Numbered from the stretch's first letter, positions 1 to 11,623 are shown. The stretch is 64,000 nt of DNA from Muscardinus avellanarius (GCA_963383645.1 OY726560.1:68821023-68885022), one strand, 5' to 3'. Notes: a model not told the origin generated them from the sequence alone. A program made the numbers and translations.

Positions 1-321
1 ATATATTTCTATCAGTATCTATACCAACATATCATGAAAGTCATGAGATCTTACCAGTAACTCCAGTGTCAACCCAGTACAAGATTCATTCTAGCTTTTT
101 CCTCTTTTAGTAAGTGAGAAAGCTGGCTTGCACTGTTTTCAATATATTTATCTTCTCATTGCCCTGCCTCCACCTCAACAAATCTCCTGACCCTTCCATG
201 CCTCTGCTCCATTCAGCCTCTTTTGTCAGTTTTATCCTGGAACTCTCAGGCCAGCTGAGAGTTCCCACACAGCAGTTCTCTTTGCACAGCATTGCCTAAT
301 GGCTTTTTAATTGAATAACAA

Positions 322-325
322 GGGA

Positions 326-388
<63 letters not shown>
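322..388. repeat. (GAAA)n microsatellite
   Basis: About sixteen nearly perfect GAAA units in a row, inside the intron. It is pure purine on the plus strand and likely length-polymorphic. Confidence 0.97.
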
Positions 389-2267
389 GCCTAGATTATT
401 TTCATAGCCTCATATTTCCATTGATGACAGAATAGACCTACATAGGAAATTACTTTTTTCAAAGACATTTATGTTATCTTTGGCATGCTTATTTTTTATT
501 AATTTATACAGTGATTTATTTTGAATCATTTTCCTTATAAACTGTTTGAAAAAATATATATACCAAGGCCTATATGAAAAAGAAATGGAAGAATAACCAA
601 AATCATGTTTAAAACACTTTTAAGAGATTATTTTGAAGTATATTAATGGCAATGAAAAATTATTTTCTTTGTCTAATATTCCTCTAAATGCTCTGGGATT
701 ATAAAGATGAGTGCAAATTTTACAGAAAAATTCTTAATCACTTCAAGCACTGGGGAAGATGCCCTGACAGAGAGAACTCCAAAAACATATTTAAAGGTGT
801 TAAGTTGAATATAGTATAAGTACCAAGCTTACATTTTATTACTTCTTTCATGAAAGCATTTGATTAATTTTGTCATTAAGATGACATATTTATATTTCTT
901 ACTGATAAAATATTTTAAACATTAAAATATCTTTTTATCTGATCAGGTAACAGAATGGAATTATACATCCAGCCATAAGTGAGTAACTAGTATCCTTCTT
1001 ATCCTCAATATCGTTGTCCTGCACAGTCATAAATCTGACCACAATGAATAGGGAATGTATTTTCAGGCACTGAACAGCAGCCAGACCAGGACTGTCATTT
1101 GTATGAAAGAGCGAAAGATAAAGGACAGCCTCATGAATGCTGCAAGCTCTCTGATGAGTGCAGGAGCATTTTTCAAACTCTAATTGAGGGAGGTGAATAA
1201 AGAAAAGTGATGCTTAGGTGGAAGCAAGATGGAATTTGGGGCTGCCAATGTGGAGGTACCAAGGAAGACCAAGCTGTGCAGCAGCAAAGCATGTAAAGAT
1301 GTAGGCTGAGGATGCCAGGACCTGGCTATGAGGCCCCTTGCGATGACATGTACGCCAAGGCAGTGCAAATATAGCCTGTGTGAGCAGAAGTACCATGAAC
1401 TAAACAAAGACAATGAACATGGAGTAGGTAAGACCACACTTGAAGGAATGTAGTTTGGCTCCTCCCATCTTTAATACACAGAGAAATAAACGTTCCATGG
1501 AAATTTTATGAAGACCCCTATTGTTCTGCTTTTTTAATAAATTGGGATTTCAAATTCTTGTCAGTTTGATCAACACTGAACCAAGACACATGACTGCCCT
1601 GAGCATCCTTCTAACCAACAACCTTCATATAATTATTTATTTAGTGGGAGTGGGAGAAACTAAAATTGTATGCTTCTTTACTGGAAAATAAGAAATTAAT
1701 TGTGATGTTACACATCATACAATCTCTCCAAAACTACACAGCTTACAACACAGATAAAACACTTCAATCCACGCTGTATGCCAAATAATTATTCAGTTTT
1801 AGAATTGCTCACTTTCAACTTCTTTAACTATTAACTGGCTGGCCTCATGTTTTGAGAGAAGGTGTATCTTGTCTATTTATGTTACAAAAATATTTTACTT
1901 TGGTGGGAGCCAAACCATTTCACACCTTGGCAGTTAAGTAAGAGGTTGTTCTGTGGAAACTGAGAGTGGGTAGGATTATAGTGCCACCTTACCAAGCAGT
2001 GTCTAGCATTCCTTGTGGACTGATGCCAGCCTGTTCCCTGCCTGCCTGCTTTGACCAGGCCAAGAGGAACACTGAACTTATTACATCCTACAAAAATTTC
2101 AAAGAGTCATTTTCTACTTACATAGTCATCATTTAATTAAAACATAATTACCCAAGACTCTCAATGATTTTTAGGTATGCTTTTATAATGCCTCAAAACA
2201 CTTTCATTCACATTTAAAGGTAATATAAATGTATGTTTCTAAATCACTTGGAAAAAAATTGGGGGTG

Positions 2268-2462
2268 TTACATGATATTACAGATTAAACCTAGGGGCAT
2301 TCTGCTTCTGAGGTACACCCCCAGCCCATTATCAACTTTTGTTTTGAAACAGGGACTCTCTAGGTTGCTGAGAGTCTCACAAGTCTGGTCTCAAACCTAC
2401 AACCATCCTGTCTCAGTCTCCCAAGTCCTGGGATTACAGGCATTAGACACCATGCCCAGTCT
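2268..2462 (-). mobile_element. B1-dID dimeric SINE
   Basis: Antisense copy: the ID half (AAACCTAGGGGCATTCTG..., then ACACCCCCAGCCC) comes first, then TTTTGAAACAGGG and the B1 half ending GGGATTACAGGCATTAG. It is diverged and is followed 18 bp later by a second copy in the same orientation. Confidence 0.85.
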
Positions 2463-2480
2463 GTGCTGTTTTTACCTAAG

Positions 2481-2677
2481 GTACTGGGGATGGAACCCGG
2501 GGTCATTCTACCTCCGAGCTACACCCCTAGCCCTATTTTTTATTCTTTATTTTGAAACAGGTTCTCACTGAGTTGCAAAGGGCCTCACTAAGTAGCTGAG
2601 GCTGTCCACGAACCACGATCCTCCTGTCTCAGCCTCCCAAATGCTGGGATTACAAGTGTGAGCCACTATGCCTGGCT
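2481..2677 (-). mobile_element. B1-dID dimeric SINE
   Basis: Antisense dimer starting GTACTGGGGATGGAACCC (ID half), with the linker TATTTTTTATTCTTTATTTT and a B1 half ending CACTATGCCTGGCT. It sits in tandem with the copy to its left. Confidence 0.92.
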
Positions 2678-3267
2678 ATCCTGCTTCTTAATAAATTGAA
2701 TTTCTAGGAACCTTCCCTGACCTCCTGAATCAATTATGAGAACCAATAAGTAGGTCTTTCACTAAAATGTCAGATTGACAATGTCCATTTCATGGGTGGT
2801 ATTTTTTCACTGGTTTTCTAGCATGTAAAGAGAAAGGCTACCAGTTAATGAGATTTACCAATTTTGTAAAGTAGGTATAATTCTACTCTCAAAACCAAAG
2901 TATATCATGATCAAATTTTTGCTTAAGGATTTGTGTCGCATCTATTTTTAGTAAAAGAGAGAACTTACCTATTTTTATTCCTTCAATTATATACAGTTCA
3001 CATCAACTCTTAAAAATCAACTAACCATCATTGCAATGCAAGCAAAAGGGGGCCACACTGATATAGAAAGTGTTCAACAAAATGCAAAGTATATAATTTT
3101 GTTGATTTTGGGTGAAGAAATGTAAAGCTTTGGCCAGACAATTTTGCTATCATTTGAAAACCCTTCAGTGCAGAATTAGCTGGTGAACATTGTGGAGGCA
3201 GGGACATGAAAAATATAGTTAGGTTGATTACATAATTATGTACAAAGTTTACATATATTCCAAACTC

Positions 3268-3268
<1 letters not shown>

Positions 3269-3302
<34 letters not shown>
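3269..3302. repeat. (TTA)n microsatellite
   Basis: About eleven TTA units. No SINE body is attached on either side, so it is not obviously a retroposon tail. Confidence 0.95.
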
Positions 3303-3303
<1 letters not shown>

Positions 3304-3561
3304 TTGGAAAGAACTTTGGGAAATTTTAAGCAAGTTAAATGAAAACAGTATCTATTTTAAAAATTCACTAATTTCCCCTGGTTAAATGTGCTTTGTATTT
3401 TAGGAACACAGCCAGCAAATATACACCCTAAATGTACTAAATGTACTTATGGTTCTTTTGATTAAATTAATATACTTTGGAAAAGGCTTATTAAGCTTCT
3501 ACCTTTTTTTTTTTTTAGTTATATGGGATTGTGTATGGTCTATAATCATTGTACTGAGGGC

Positions 3562-3622
3562 AAAAAAAAAAGAAGAAGAAAAAGAAAAAAAAAGAAAAGG
3601 AAAGAAAAAGAAAAGAAAAGAA
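3562..3622. repeat. A/G-rich low-complexity tract
   Basis: An A-rich run with interspersed G (GAA and AAAAG units), preceding the CpG island. Poly-T (about 3800-3818) and poly-A (about 3847-3862) runs lie between it and the island. Confidence 0.9.
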
Positions 3623-5040
3623 TAATTCTGGTAGCTCCAGCAATTCTATTTTGCTAACACCTTTAACAAATACAAGACTTTCTTTGGTAACACTTTTCGC
3701 AGAAACAAACATCAAAACAATTGGACTGCTTTATGATCCCTTTCAGAAAGCTTCGAAATGGTGGGGGTTTTTTGTGGGGGTGGTGGTTTTTTGTTGGTTT
3801 TTTTTTTTTTTTTTTTTTGAGACACTACAGCGATAACTTAATCGGGAAAAAAAAAAAAAAAAACTTTGAAGACCTTGAAAACTGGTTATTTAAAACCAGT
3901 GCTCCCCAGGGAAAAGACTTATTTGGGCACACCTTTGTTCATTCGCCTCAGTTCCGGTGAAGCTGCTACATTCTGCAAGATACCCAATGCTTCCTCTCCC
4001 CGCGTTTTTTCCTAGTTTAGACATTCAGGATACGCGATCCCCAAGGAGCAGATCCAGCTGCTTGGGGGACCGCGGGCTCCAGCCATTCCCAGGTACTCTT
4101 TCAGCCAGTCGAAGCGCAGCTGGTCCCTGGGCCAGAAGGGGAGGGGACCCTGCAATCCTGCCCGCTCGCCTCTGGCCTGCCCACCTGCCTGCCCCGCACG
4201 CCCCACCCCAGCTCGGCGCCCTGGCAACCGGCGGGACGCTTTGGTGGTGCTGGGTTTGCCTCCGATCCTCGTTCTCTCGTGTCCTCCAGCCTTTTCCCTC
4301 CATCCATCTATTATTTTGTCGCCGGTTCTTTGATGGAGAAAGAAAACAGTTCAAAGCTATAGGTCTTCCCACAAATAGGCGTGCGCTTTTTCAGAACCTT
4401 TCCCCGCCCCTTTCTCCTCCTAGCGCAGGTAGGGTCTGCAATGCAAAGGACTCTCTTTTCAGCCAGACACCGATGCTAGCCTCTCAGTTCGCCAAATTTA
4501 TTCCACACGTCCGCACCTGCAGAGACTGCTCCTTGCCAGTTCAGCTTTTTTTTTTTTCCCCCCCTAGTTAACCAGGTCCCTGCCCACTGCTAAGCCCTTG
4601 CTGTTCCTTTTCAGGTTCTACTATCAGCCCACATTAAAAAAATAAGATAAAATATCCCACATGCAAGATAGTGTCAATTCCAGGGAGAAAGTGCGCGTGT
4701 GTGTGATCGTTTGAGTGTGTGCATCTGTGCGGATCGCCTGTCTGAATCCACCGGGGTGCTGCACACGTGGCTACGCGGGGCAGGATAGTCCGAAAGCTCG
4801 AAATTGCCCCGCCAGGGTTACTCTGGGCCCTACCGAGCTCACCTGTCCGCGTCCAGGTAACTGGCCAGTGCCCGCCCGGCCGCGTTCCAGGACACCTGGG
4901 CGGGACGGACGCCAGGGTGCCCGGCCCTGGTACCCCTCCCACGCGCTCGTTCCCCACCCTCCTTTCCTCGGGGGTGCTCTGGTTTAGCCTCTGCGCCCCT
5001 TCCCCCAAAGACGGCGCGACCGTCCTCCTCCACATAGCCT

Positions 5041-5046
5041 TACCTC
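5041..5046 (-). other. 5' splice donor of exon 1
   Basis: On the minus strand the exon ends CTGTTTGAG followed by GTAAGG, a strong match to the MAG|GTRAGT donor consensus. The cut falls after 23 complete codons (phase 0), exactly where the reading frame stops resembling C8orf34 and turns into intron sequence. Confidence 0.9.
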
Positions 5047-5112
5047 AAACAGGGGACCGATCTTGTTCTTCTCCAGGTAAGCCTGGATGCGGGTTTGCTG
5101 GTGAGACGCCAT
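5044..5112 (-). CDS. C8orf34 (VEST1), first coding exon
   Basis: This exon encodes 23 residues, starting [10 protein letters not shown] and ending KNKIGPLFE, which I recognise as the N-terminus of C8orf34/VEST1. The segment is the start of a dimerisation/docking fold like that of the PKA regulatory subunit (RIIa-like), which in other proteins forms a helical dimer that binds amphipathic anchoring helices; the biochemical role of C8orf34 is poorly known. The start is the ATG at 5112-5110: an in-frame TAG at 5247-5245 lies upstream with no ATG between, so this is the first ATG unless a further upstream exon splices in. Start context is moderate (G at +4, T at -3). The exon ends in phase 0 at GTAAGG; the next exon (continuing with acidic ELM-type residues in human) lies outside the window. 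It sits inside the CpG island, which supports expression from here. Confidence 0.93.
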
Positions 5113-5830
5113 GGAGACCGGGATGGGGCCGCGGGGGCCAGCCCTCCTCTGCCGGGGCTGGGGCCCGGGACAGCTCCGGGAGCCCGGGCTGGCGGCGTGG
5201 GCAGGAGCCCCCGGAGCGCGGCCGCCGGGCGTCGCCAACTCAGACTACTGGGCGCGGAGGGGAGAACTCCTGCCCGGCTCCCGCCTCGCCCCCAGCTCCT
5301 CCGCAGCGCGGGCGCCGGGAGCCTGGTCGAGCGCGTCCCTCCCCTGGGCAGCAGCCGAGCCCGGGCGGCGCCAGAGCCCCGCCGGGGGGCGCTCGCGGGC
5401 AGCCAGGGCCGGCGCCCCTCGCGGGTCCGCGGCCGCGGCTTCTCCCAGCCTGCGCTCGCCCTGCACCGCTCCCTAGCGACGGCGCCTCTCCAAAAGCCAA
5501 TGGTGGAGGCGCTTCTTTCAAAGTGCACATAAATCTGGTGCTTGTTGGCTACTGCTTGGCAGCTACAGCCGCAGTTGGAATGGGGATCGACCCCGCCGTC
5601 CCTTCGCAGCCTTTCCTGAGCACCTGGGGCTTTGCTGCCCCTACCTAGCTCAGCATCCCAGAAGGGCAGGGCGACGCGCAGGTGCTTGGGCCTGAGGGTT
5701 TGTTTGCCGCGAAAACCACGGCAATTCCTTTTCAAAACAGAAACACCTGGCCTGCCTGGAGCAAGTCTGTGGGCGAAGGCAAGCGGAGAACCGGTTAAAG
5801 TTCCCGACGTGTGAGACGCCCTAAGGCTGA

Positions 5831-6501
5831 AAACAGCGCTTCAGCATCGGACCTGGAGATGGAGAAGAGCGAACCAGCCCTTTCCTCCCCAGTCTGTACC
5901 TCTAGCAACCTCCCAGATGTGACTACGCTCTTCCCCTCCACATTTCCTCCAGATGCCTAGTGAGCCTCTCGCATTTAGCCAGTGCCTTTCTTACTAAGCA
6001 GATATTTCGGAGCTGACCATCTACAAACAGCACAGCTTTCTTCACAGAGCTTTCTTTCCCAAGAAATAAAAACACTGAGGCCCCAGTGACAATTTTCCTG
6101 ACTCCTAACCATTATGAGTTGCCAAAAATCAAAAACTGTATGCTCATGAATATGAATACTTAGGACAGTGGGAATCGTTTTCCTTAAAGCAGACTGCACT
6201 TGTATAGATTTTAACGTCTCCACTGTGTTCTGGGTTTCTGTGATTCATAATTTCCTTAGTAATGTCCGAGCTTTTCTTCTGTGTTCTAAGAGATATGTGG
6301 CAATGTGCAATAATTAAGATTGAGATAGCCCAGAAAGTATTTTAATTGAATTTAATAATTCGGATATAAAAGGCCTGCCAGAGGCGCTTATCCATCATAA
6401 ACCTAAAATGGATGTGATTTGGGATGGAAAGATATCCAAGTTGATACGTTTACATTGACACTCAGGTGATCTGCCCAGGGTGAGTGAGATAGCAGTATGA
6501 T
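5831..6501. other. Promoter-proximal flank, no gene seen
   Basis: GC content falls off after the island. I see no repeat or coding signal apart from a short open frame on the minus strand (5975-6223) without recognisable features. This is where a divergent transcript could start, but nothing in the sequence proves one. Confidence 0.5.
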
Positions 6502-6590
6502 GGGCTGGGGTGTAGCACAGTGGTACAGTGTATGCCTAGCATATGCAAGGCCCTGAGTTCAATCCCCAGCACTGAAAAGAAAAATAAAAG
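6502..6590 (+). mobile_element. Monomeric ID SINE
   Basis: GGGCTGGGGTGTAGCACAG is followed by a complete GCCTAGCATATGCAAGG segment and TTCAATCCCCAGCAC, then an A-rich tail. It carries A-box and B-box-like sequences from its tRNA-Ala-like ancestor. It keeps the internal GCATGCAAGG-type segment missing from the dID halves in this window, so it is a true ID monomer and not a fragment of B1-dID. Confidence 0.9.
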
Positions 6591-7042
6591 CAATGAGGTA
6601 TCCAGTGTTATCACGTGTTTTTCACTGTGGTTCAAAGGTATATTTTTAATATGTTCAGGAGAAATATACAGAGTGGATACCAGCACTTCTGTATAATCCA
6701 TGGTGCCGAGCCACAGGAAAGTCATCTCTGACCCAGACAAAAAGTTTTTTTTTCCATCACATTGAACTGGAAAAATAAGCATGGCACCCTTCTGAAAGCA
6801 AGAGTCTTCCTCCTATAAAAATCATGAGAAGGATCCTTTATAAAATCACCTAATAGTTAACATAATTATTAGGTCTTCACCCTGCTCAGAACACTGCACC
6901 AAAGATCTTGAATAAAAGACAAAACATAAGCAGGTAAAATGCTTATGTATTAAAGAGAATCATAAAAATAGAAATAACATTTATGTCTATTAACACATGA
7001 CCATCCCAAACTCTCATACCTAAAACCTAAAATTCCCGAAAC

Positions 7043-7245
7043 ATTTTTTTTTTTTTTTTTGTGGTACTGGGGTTCCTGGAAGCCCTTCTTCCTCCGGGCT
7101 ACACTCCCAGACCTATTTTATATTTTTTTTATTTAATTGGAAACAGGGTCTCTTAAGCCAGCAAGGCTGACTACGAACCTGCACGATCCTCCTGTCTCCG
7201 CCTCCCAAGCGCGGGGATTACAAGCGTGAGCCACCACCCCTGGCT
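7043..7245 (-). mobile_element. B1-dID SINE, CpG-rich subfamily
   Basis: Antisense copy with a long T-run (its poly-A tail), GGGGTTCCTGGAAGCCCTTC and CTCCCAAGCGCGGGGATTAC. It is bounded by a perfect 14-bp target-site duplication, CCCGAAACATTTTT at 7035-7048 and 7246-7259, indicating a fairly recent L1-driven insertion. Confidence 0.96.
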
Positions 7246-7259
7246 CCCGAAACATTTTT

Positions 7260-8075
7260 AAAGCGTCTTAAGGCCTCCATCAAATGACACCTTCACAAAA
7301 TATTTCTTTTTGGTTCTTTCCACTGATCCTGAAATCTGATATTGTTCATTGCCATAAGTAATTTGTTGCACATCCTCTCTGTAGCAGACAATGTGTTATG
7401 ACCAAGGATTCAAAGGCAAAAGGCCTCATCTGTCCACAGGTGTTCAATCCTGTTGAGATAATTGGCATATCCACAAATAATGTCAGTGTTGTGCTAATAC
7501 GGTTACATAAAACATTCTGCAAGTGGACTGATGATGTAACAGTTACTTGTGCCTGGTGTCCTCAAGGAGCACTGCTTAGAGGAGATAGTGTTGGAGTAAA
7601 GTTTGGAAGAAAATTTAAAGTTCTAAAGAGGATGGGGATTCAGTCTTAGGCTTTGGCATTAAAAATAGCATGTGGGAAAGCACAGAGGCAGGCAGCTGGA
7701 TAGTAGTTGGTGGGCAAAGGGATGGAGGAGGATCATCATGTGAGGTTAAAACAGACTTAGAATTCAGTTCATTGAAAGCCTTACTACCTTCTTAAGAAGT
7801 GACTATTTGGGATACAGGATCTATAGTATGATGAAGGCCAATATTTAGGAATGTGTATGTGAGGCTGGAGAAGATGTGATCCTTTTAAGGACTAGTCCAG
7901 TGATTTCATGTAGAGTGAGGATGTAGAGGAAATCTAAGATGACACTGATTTTTAAAATGCATCTAAGAGATGACAGATATTTGTTCAAGTCCCCCAATGT
8001 ATAATTCATTGGGCCAGGTTGAAACTCAGGTCTTTCTTCCTTCTTTTCTTTCCTTCTTTCTTTTATTTTTCTTTT
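7260..8075. other. Unassigned intergenic stretch
   Basis: There is no gene that I can support. An open frame at 7398-7649 (83 codons) has no recognisable motif. The wording around 7640-7990 (AGCACAGAGGCAGGC..., GAAGGCC..., AAGATGACACTGATTT) resembles old mammalian interspersed repeats, but I cannot name the family. Confidence 0.35.
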
Positions 8076-8265
8076 TGAACTGGGGATTGAACACAGAGAT
8101 GTTCTACCTTTAAACTACACCCAGCCCTATGTTTTTCTTTTTTAATTTGAATCAGAGTCTCACTGAGTTGTGGAGGGCCTCATTGAGACTGGCCTGGAGC
8201 CTGCAATCTTTCTGTCTCAGCCTCTCAAATATAAGGATTACACGTATATGCCACTGCACTCAGCT
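8076..8265 (-). mobile_element. B1-dID dimeric SINE, diverged
   Basis: Antisense dimer: ACTGGGGATTGAACACAG, then ACACCCAGCCC, then TCTCACTGAGTTG and a B1 half ending CACTGCACTCAGCT. A pyrimidine-rich CTTT tract (8030-8075) next to it corresponds to its purine-rich tail. Confidence 0.88.
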
Positions 8266-8569
8266 AGGTTTTACTAACTCTAAAATAGAAGCTATGTTCT
8301 CTCTTTATAATATAACCTAAAATAGTCAAGAATTGAGTTTGTAGATATTAGCATCTCTTTGTGGAAAAGGCTATGTCTCATGACCTAGGACATAATTGAT
8401 ATTCCATGGGGAGTAAAATGAATGAGCTAACTTTCTGTATATTAATTTGGTCCAGCTATCTTATTTCAGGCTATACTTTATCTCTGACTAATGGCATTTG
8501 TTTTGTTTAGTTTCATTTAGTTAATTTTATGCATATTTTGGTCCCTCTTTTTAAGTTTTTTTAATATAT

Positions 8570-8766
8570 GCGATAATGGGAATTGAACCCAGAGGCATTT
8601 TATCTCCAAGCTACACCCCCAGACCTGTTATTATTTTTTGCTTTGAAACAAGGTCTTAAGGTTGTTGAGAATCTCGCTAAGTTGCTGAGGCTGCTCTTGA
8701 ATCTTCAATCTTCCTGTCTCAGCCTCCCAAGTATTGAGATTATAGGTGTGTACCACCACACCCAGC
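8570..8766 (-). mobile_element. B1-dID dimeric SINE
   Basis: Antisense dimer from GGGAATTGAACCCAGAGG to CACCACACCCAGCT, with the duplicated GTTGCTGAG motif in the middle of the B1 half. It is moderately diverged. Confidence 0.9.
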
Positions 8767-9534
8767 TTGGTCCTTCATTTAAAGTGCAAACTCTCTAAAA
8801 ATCATGAATTGTATCTTAATAATTTTCACATGTTTTCTTAGCATGTGATGCAGCATATTCTCATATGGTGATTTCTTCATGGACATATCTTTAATTAGGA
8901 TTCTACTATTTTATGCATTAATAATTTGTATCACTTAGTTTCTTTAAAACTGACTGAAAATAGCAATGATCTGGGATTGAATTTAACAAATAATTTTTGC
9001 ACATATTACTTGGTGTTTTTTATGATCCTTTCTCCTTTTTTGGCTTGAGTATGGCCTGAAAAGGCCATTTTCTTTTTAGTGAGACTGTTCTGACCTCTTA
9101 GTGTTATAAGAGTGCTTCTCAGCATAATTAATGAGTATACAAAACCCAATTTCTAAAATGCACTAAAGCCCTTGTCTAACTTCATTTGTAAGACACCTTG
9201 CTTAACTCTTTAAACAGATGATTTCTGATGAAATACAAGAGAACAATGGTGAAGCCCAGTTGCCCCAATTGAGAAGTATTAACAATGTAATCCCTTGAAA
9301 TTAATTTGATATTGAAGGCAGAAAGCAGAGAAGTTCTATATAGGTTTCTTGAATTCAGACTACCAGCCTTGAAGTTATTTTAACTCTACCACTCTGCAAC
9401 AGACAGACAGATATTTTCCCAAAGGACCCAGAACATATGACTAATCTGCTTGTTAAAAGTGGGTGGGCACAGAGAGTTATCTTTATTTCTGCCTCTCACA
9501 CCTAATACAGATAAGCACAAATATACCACATAGT
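8767..9534. other. Unassigned intergenic stretch
   Basis: AT-rich sequence with no coding frame above 60 codons and no repeat that I recognise. Confidence 0.5.
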
Positions 9535-9735
9535 AGGTAAAGGCACTGTTATAAGCACTTTCTAAACTGCACTAACTCATTTAATACCCAAAACAATGCC
9601 ATGAAGTACTACCATTATCCTCATTTTTCCATTTGGGGAAACTGAGGCACTCAACATATCAGTCACTTATTCAAGATTAGAAGTAGCAGTGTATGTGTTT
9701 GAACTCCAAAAGTGTGTTAAACACTCAAAGCCCTG
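9535..9735 (+). mobile_element. MIR SINE (ancient)
   Basis: The series GGCACTGTTATAAGCACTTT, AACTCATTTAATAC, ATTATCCTCATTTTTCC and GGGGAAACTGAGGCAC is the core and flanks of the mammalian-wide MIR family in sense orientation. Divergence is high, as expected for an insertion older than the placental radiation. Confidence 0.9.
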
Positions 9736-9820
9736 CCAGTTTCCCAAAAGTACCAGTTCCAATTACTTTGAATTTGTTCAAACCCAGTCATTGTGATAAT
9801 GACTAATTTTACTTTGCCAG

Positions 9821-10186
9821 TGTGTGGATATGGAAGGGATGTAGCCTGGATGGCGGAGACTAGGATAAGTTTCTGGCCCCTTCCTGAATAAAGGCCCTGG
9901 TCTGACCCGTTAAGCTACCATCTCCCTCTGTCACACCTGGTCACTTACCTGGGAGACCTGCCCCCTCCTGGTGCCCTTGGCCAATCTGTGAAAGGGACAT
10001 TCCCTGCTGAACCCAAACCAACTACCTGGCTACACGACCCCCTCCCATGGGACTCTAGCCAATTAGTTCAAAGGGCATTTCTCCTAGCCTATTAGCTCCC
10101 AATCCGTAACCCCATCCCCCTATGTAACCCTGATCCCAGCTCGTGCTCTCTCTTCCTGGATTCCTGGATTCCCCCCACCCAGTCTC

Positions 10187-10242
<56 letters not shown>

Positions 10243-10358
10243 TTTCATACTGGCCCCTCCAATAAATATCTTGGCTACAAGGTGGTCTCTGATGTGGTCA
10301 AACTTTGTCCTTTCATTAGTACTAACTGATCCTAACTGCTGGTATTACCAACTTAACA
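9821..10358 (+). mobile_element. Solo LTR candidate (endogenous retrovirus)
   Basis: A unit of about 540 bp starts TGTGTGG and ends TTAACA. It has LTR-like content: repeated CCAATY motifs (CCAATCTG, CCAATTAG), a pyrimidine-rich segment with a CT microsatellite, then CCAATAAATATCTTGG as a poly-A signal and a GGTGGTCTCTGATG-like R/U5 segment. No gag, pol or env sequence adjoins it, so a solo LTR is the best reading. The exact ends are uncertain because I see no clean target-site duplication, and the family (ERV1-like versus ERVK-like) is not resolved. Confidence 0.6.
10191..10240. repeat. (CT)n microsatellite in the LTR
   Basis: About 25 CT units placed between the leader-like GGATTCCTGGATTCC and the poly-A signal of the LTR candidate. 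Confidence 0.97.
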
Positions 10359-11623
10359 GGACCCACTAAATTCAGAATTCAAAGGATACTTTCAACTTCT
10401 AAAACCCTGACACTTCACTATACCAAGAGATATTTCCATCTCTTTAATTTCCATATTGAAATATTTAGTCTTTATTCTAGCATGTGGAAGTTTATAAGCA
10501 ATCTCCTTCTAAAGTCCTTTAATTTATGTCAGTAACACATTATAATATGTTTACTTGCATTGTCAAGAATTATGTAAAGGAAATCTCAAGATATCAGACA
10601 ATGTAGATACCCTCATTATTGTCAGTAAACTCTATTAATCCTGATAGACTCTTTGTTTATGATTTCTAAAATGAAATTGTCTTGACTTTTCATCCTAATA
10701 AGTGTGAGTGTTATTTTTAGGAATGGAAAAGCTCTTATACAATGAAAATTGTTACAGGATACCATAACATACTACTGAATTTATTAAAAGAAAGAAGAAA
10801 ATAAAATGACTAAGCAAGCAAGCAATGATGATGTGGAAAGTCAAAACAATTCTACATGGTGTGCACCCTGGGGAACCAGGCCCCAGGTCTAGGACAGGAT
10901 GTACCATTGCTCCAGTCTATCAAGGAGTAAGCAACCTGAGACCTATTTCTCAAACACACATCTCTGTAAATGCTAGCTAATTCTCAGTCATAATGAAGTG
11001 CATCACAATGAGCCTAGCACAAAAGGCTAAAGGTACTTTTTAGCAGAATTAGTAGAACCACTATTGCCCAGAGGTAATTTAAACTCGAAAGATAAAGAAT
11101 GCCTTGCTCTCTGCAAAAATCTTTTGAATATTATAGCAACCAAAATTGTCAGCAAATTCTCTCTCTCCACAACAGATATTGACCCATACCCTAGGGATAA
11201 TACCCACTTTCCCTTCCTCAGATGGTTTTGGTCCTGCAAGACAGAGAATGTCCTGATGTCTAAGGATAAGCCTAGTTTCCACAAGCATCAGAAAATCACA
11301 CTGACTTATGTATCTGCTGCAAAAGACTTATGATGGGACCCAAAGGAACAGCAACTAAATTCACACTAACTTTGCCTGTGAGAACTAGGAAGACAAAAAT
11401 AATAATAATAATAATAAAGAGTGAAAAGATGAAAGAAATGAAAGAATAAATGAATGAAATGCTGCTAATTTATTAGGTGACTCTAAGACATAACCCATAA
11501 TCGGATTCTCGGTCATTCATGTTTAAATTGTGATTAATAAGCATGCATAATGAAGTCTGATTTATTTTGTTAATTACACATCCTTCTAAATATTTATAAT
11601 ATTTATAATGTACTAATAGTGAG
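10359..11623. other. Unassigned intergenic stretch
   Basis: No gene. Overlapping 69-89 codon frames on both strands at 11027-11333 have no recognisable domain. A short AAT microsatellite lies at 11398-11417. Confidence 0.5.

Larger units (their letters stand above)
1..5043 (-). other. C8orf34 intron 1, first 5 kb
   Basis: This stretch lies directly downstream (minus strand) of the splice donor of the C8orf34 first coding exon, so it is read as the beginning of intron 1; the acceptor is outside the window. It is AT-rich until about 3.95 kb, where the CpG island begins. Positions 389-2267 and 2678-3268 hold no repeat or gene that I recognise; short open frames at 1180-1437 and elsewhere show no domain. 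The recognisable contents are an AAAG microsatellite, two antisense SINEs, a TTA repeat and A/G-rich and T-rich runs. Confidence 0.8.
3950..5830. promoter_or_regulatory. CpG island promoter of C8orf34
   Basis: Base composition changes sharply here from AT-rich to strongly GC-rich with frequent CpG (densest about 4700-5500), the only such stretch in the window. It encloses the C8orf34 first coding exon on the minus strand. I see no TATA box near that exon; an inverted CCAAT box lies at 5497-5501 (ATTGG on the minus strand) and GC-box-like GGCGGGA occurs near 4900. A TATA-less, dispersed-start promoter is inferred, and such islands often fire in both directions. Long open frames on both strands (for example 4767-5648 plus and 5040-5735 minus) are expected in GC-rich DNA, which has few stop codons, and are not called genes. 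Confidence 0.85.

Noticed and set aside
1180..1437. 85-codon minus-strand frame and a possible processed pseudogene
   Set aside because: I considered a retrocopied gene because of AATAAA-like text nearby, but could not match any protein and saw no poly-A tail or target copies.
3957..4571. 204-codon plus-strand frame at the island edge
   Set aside because: No recognisable domain and no splice or poly-A context; chance frame in GC-rich DNA.
5113..5238. 42-residue N-terminal extension of C8orf34
   Set aside because: The frame is open to 5238, but the codon there is TTG, not ATG, and a TAG lies at 5247-5245, so no upstream start is available in this exon.
4767..5648. 293-codon plus-strand open frame across the CpG island
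   Set aside because: Very GC-rich DNA has few stop codons; the translation is low-complexity Pro/Arg/Gly/Ala, has no domain, and runs antisense over the real C8orf34 exon.
5040..5735. 231-codon minus-strand open frame overlapping the exon
   Set aside because: It reads the C8orf34 exon in a different frame; composition is GC-driven and no family is recognisable.
6502..6590. tRNA gene
   Set aside because: The tRNA-Ala-like start is the ID SINE; there is no complete cloverleaf and it ends in an A-rich tail.
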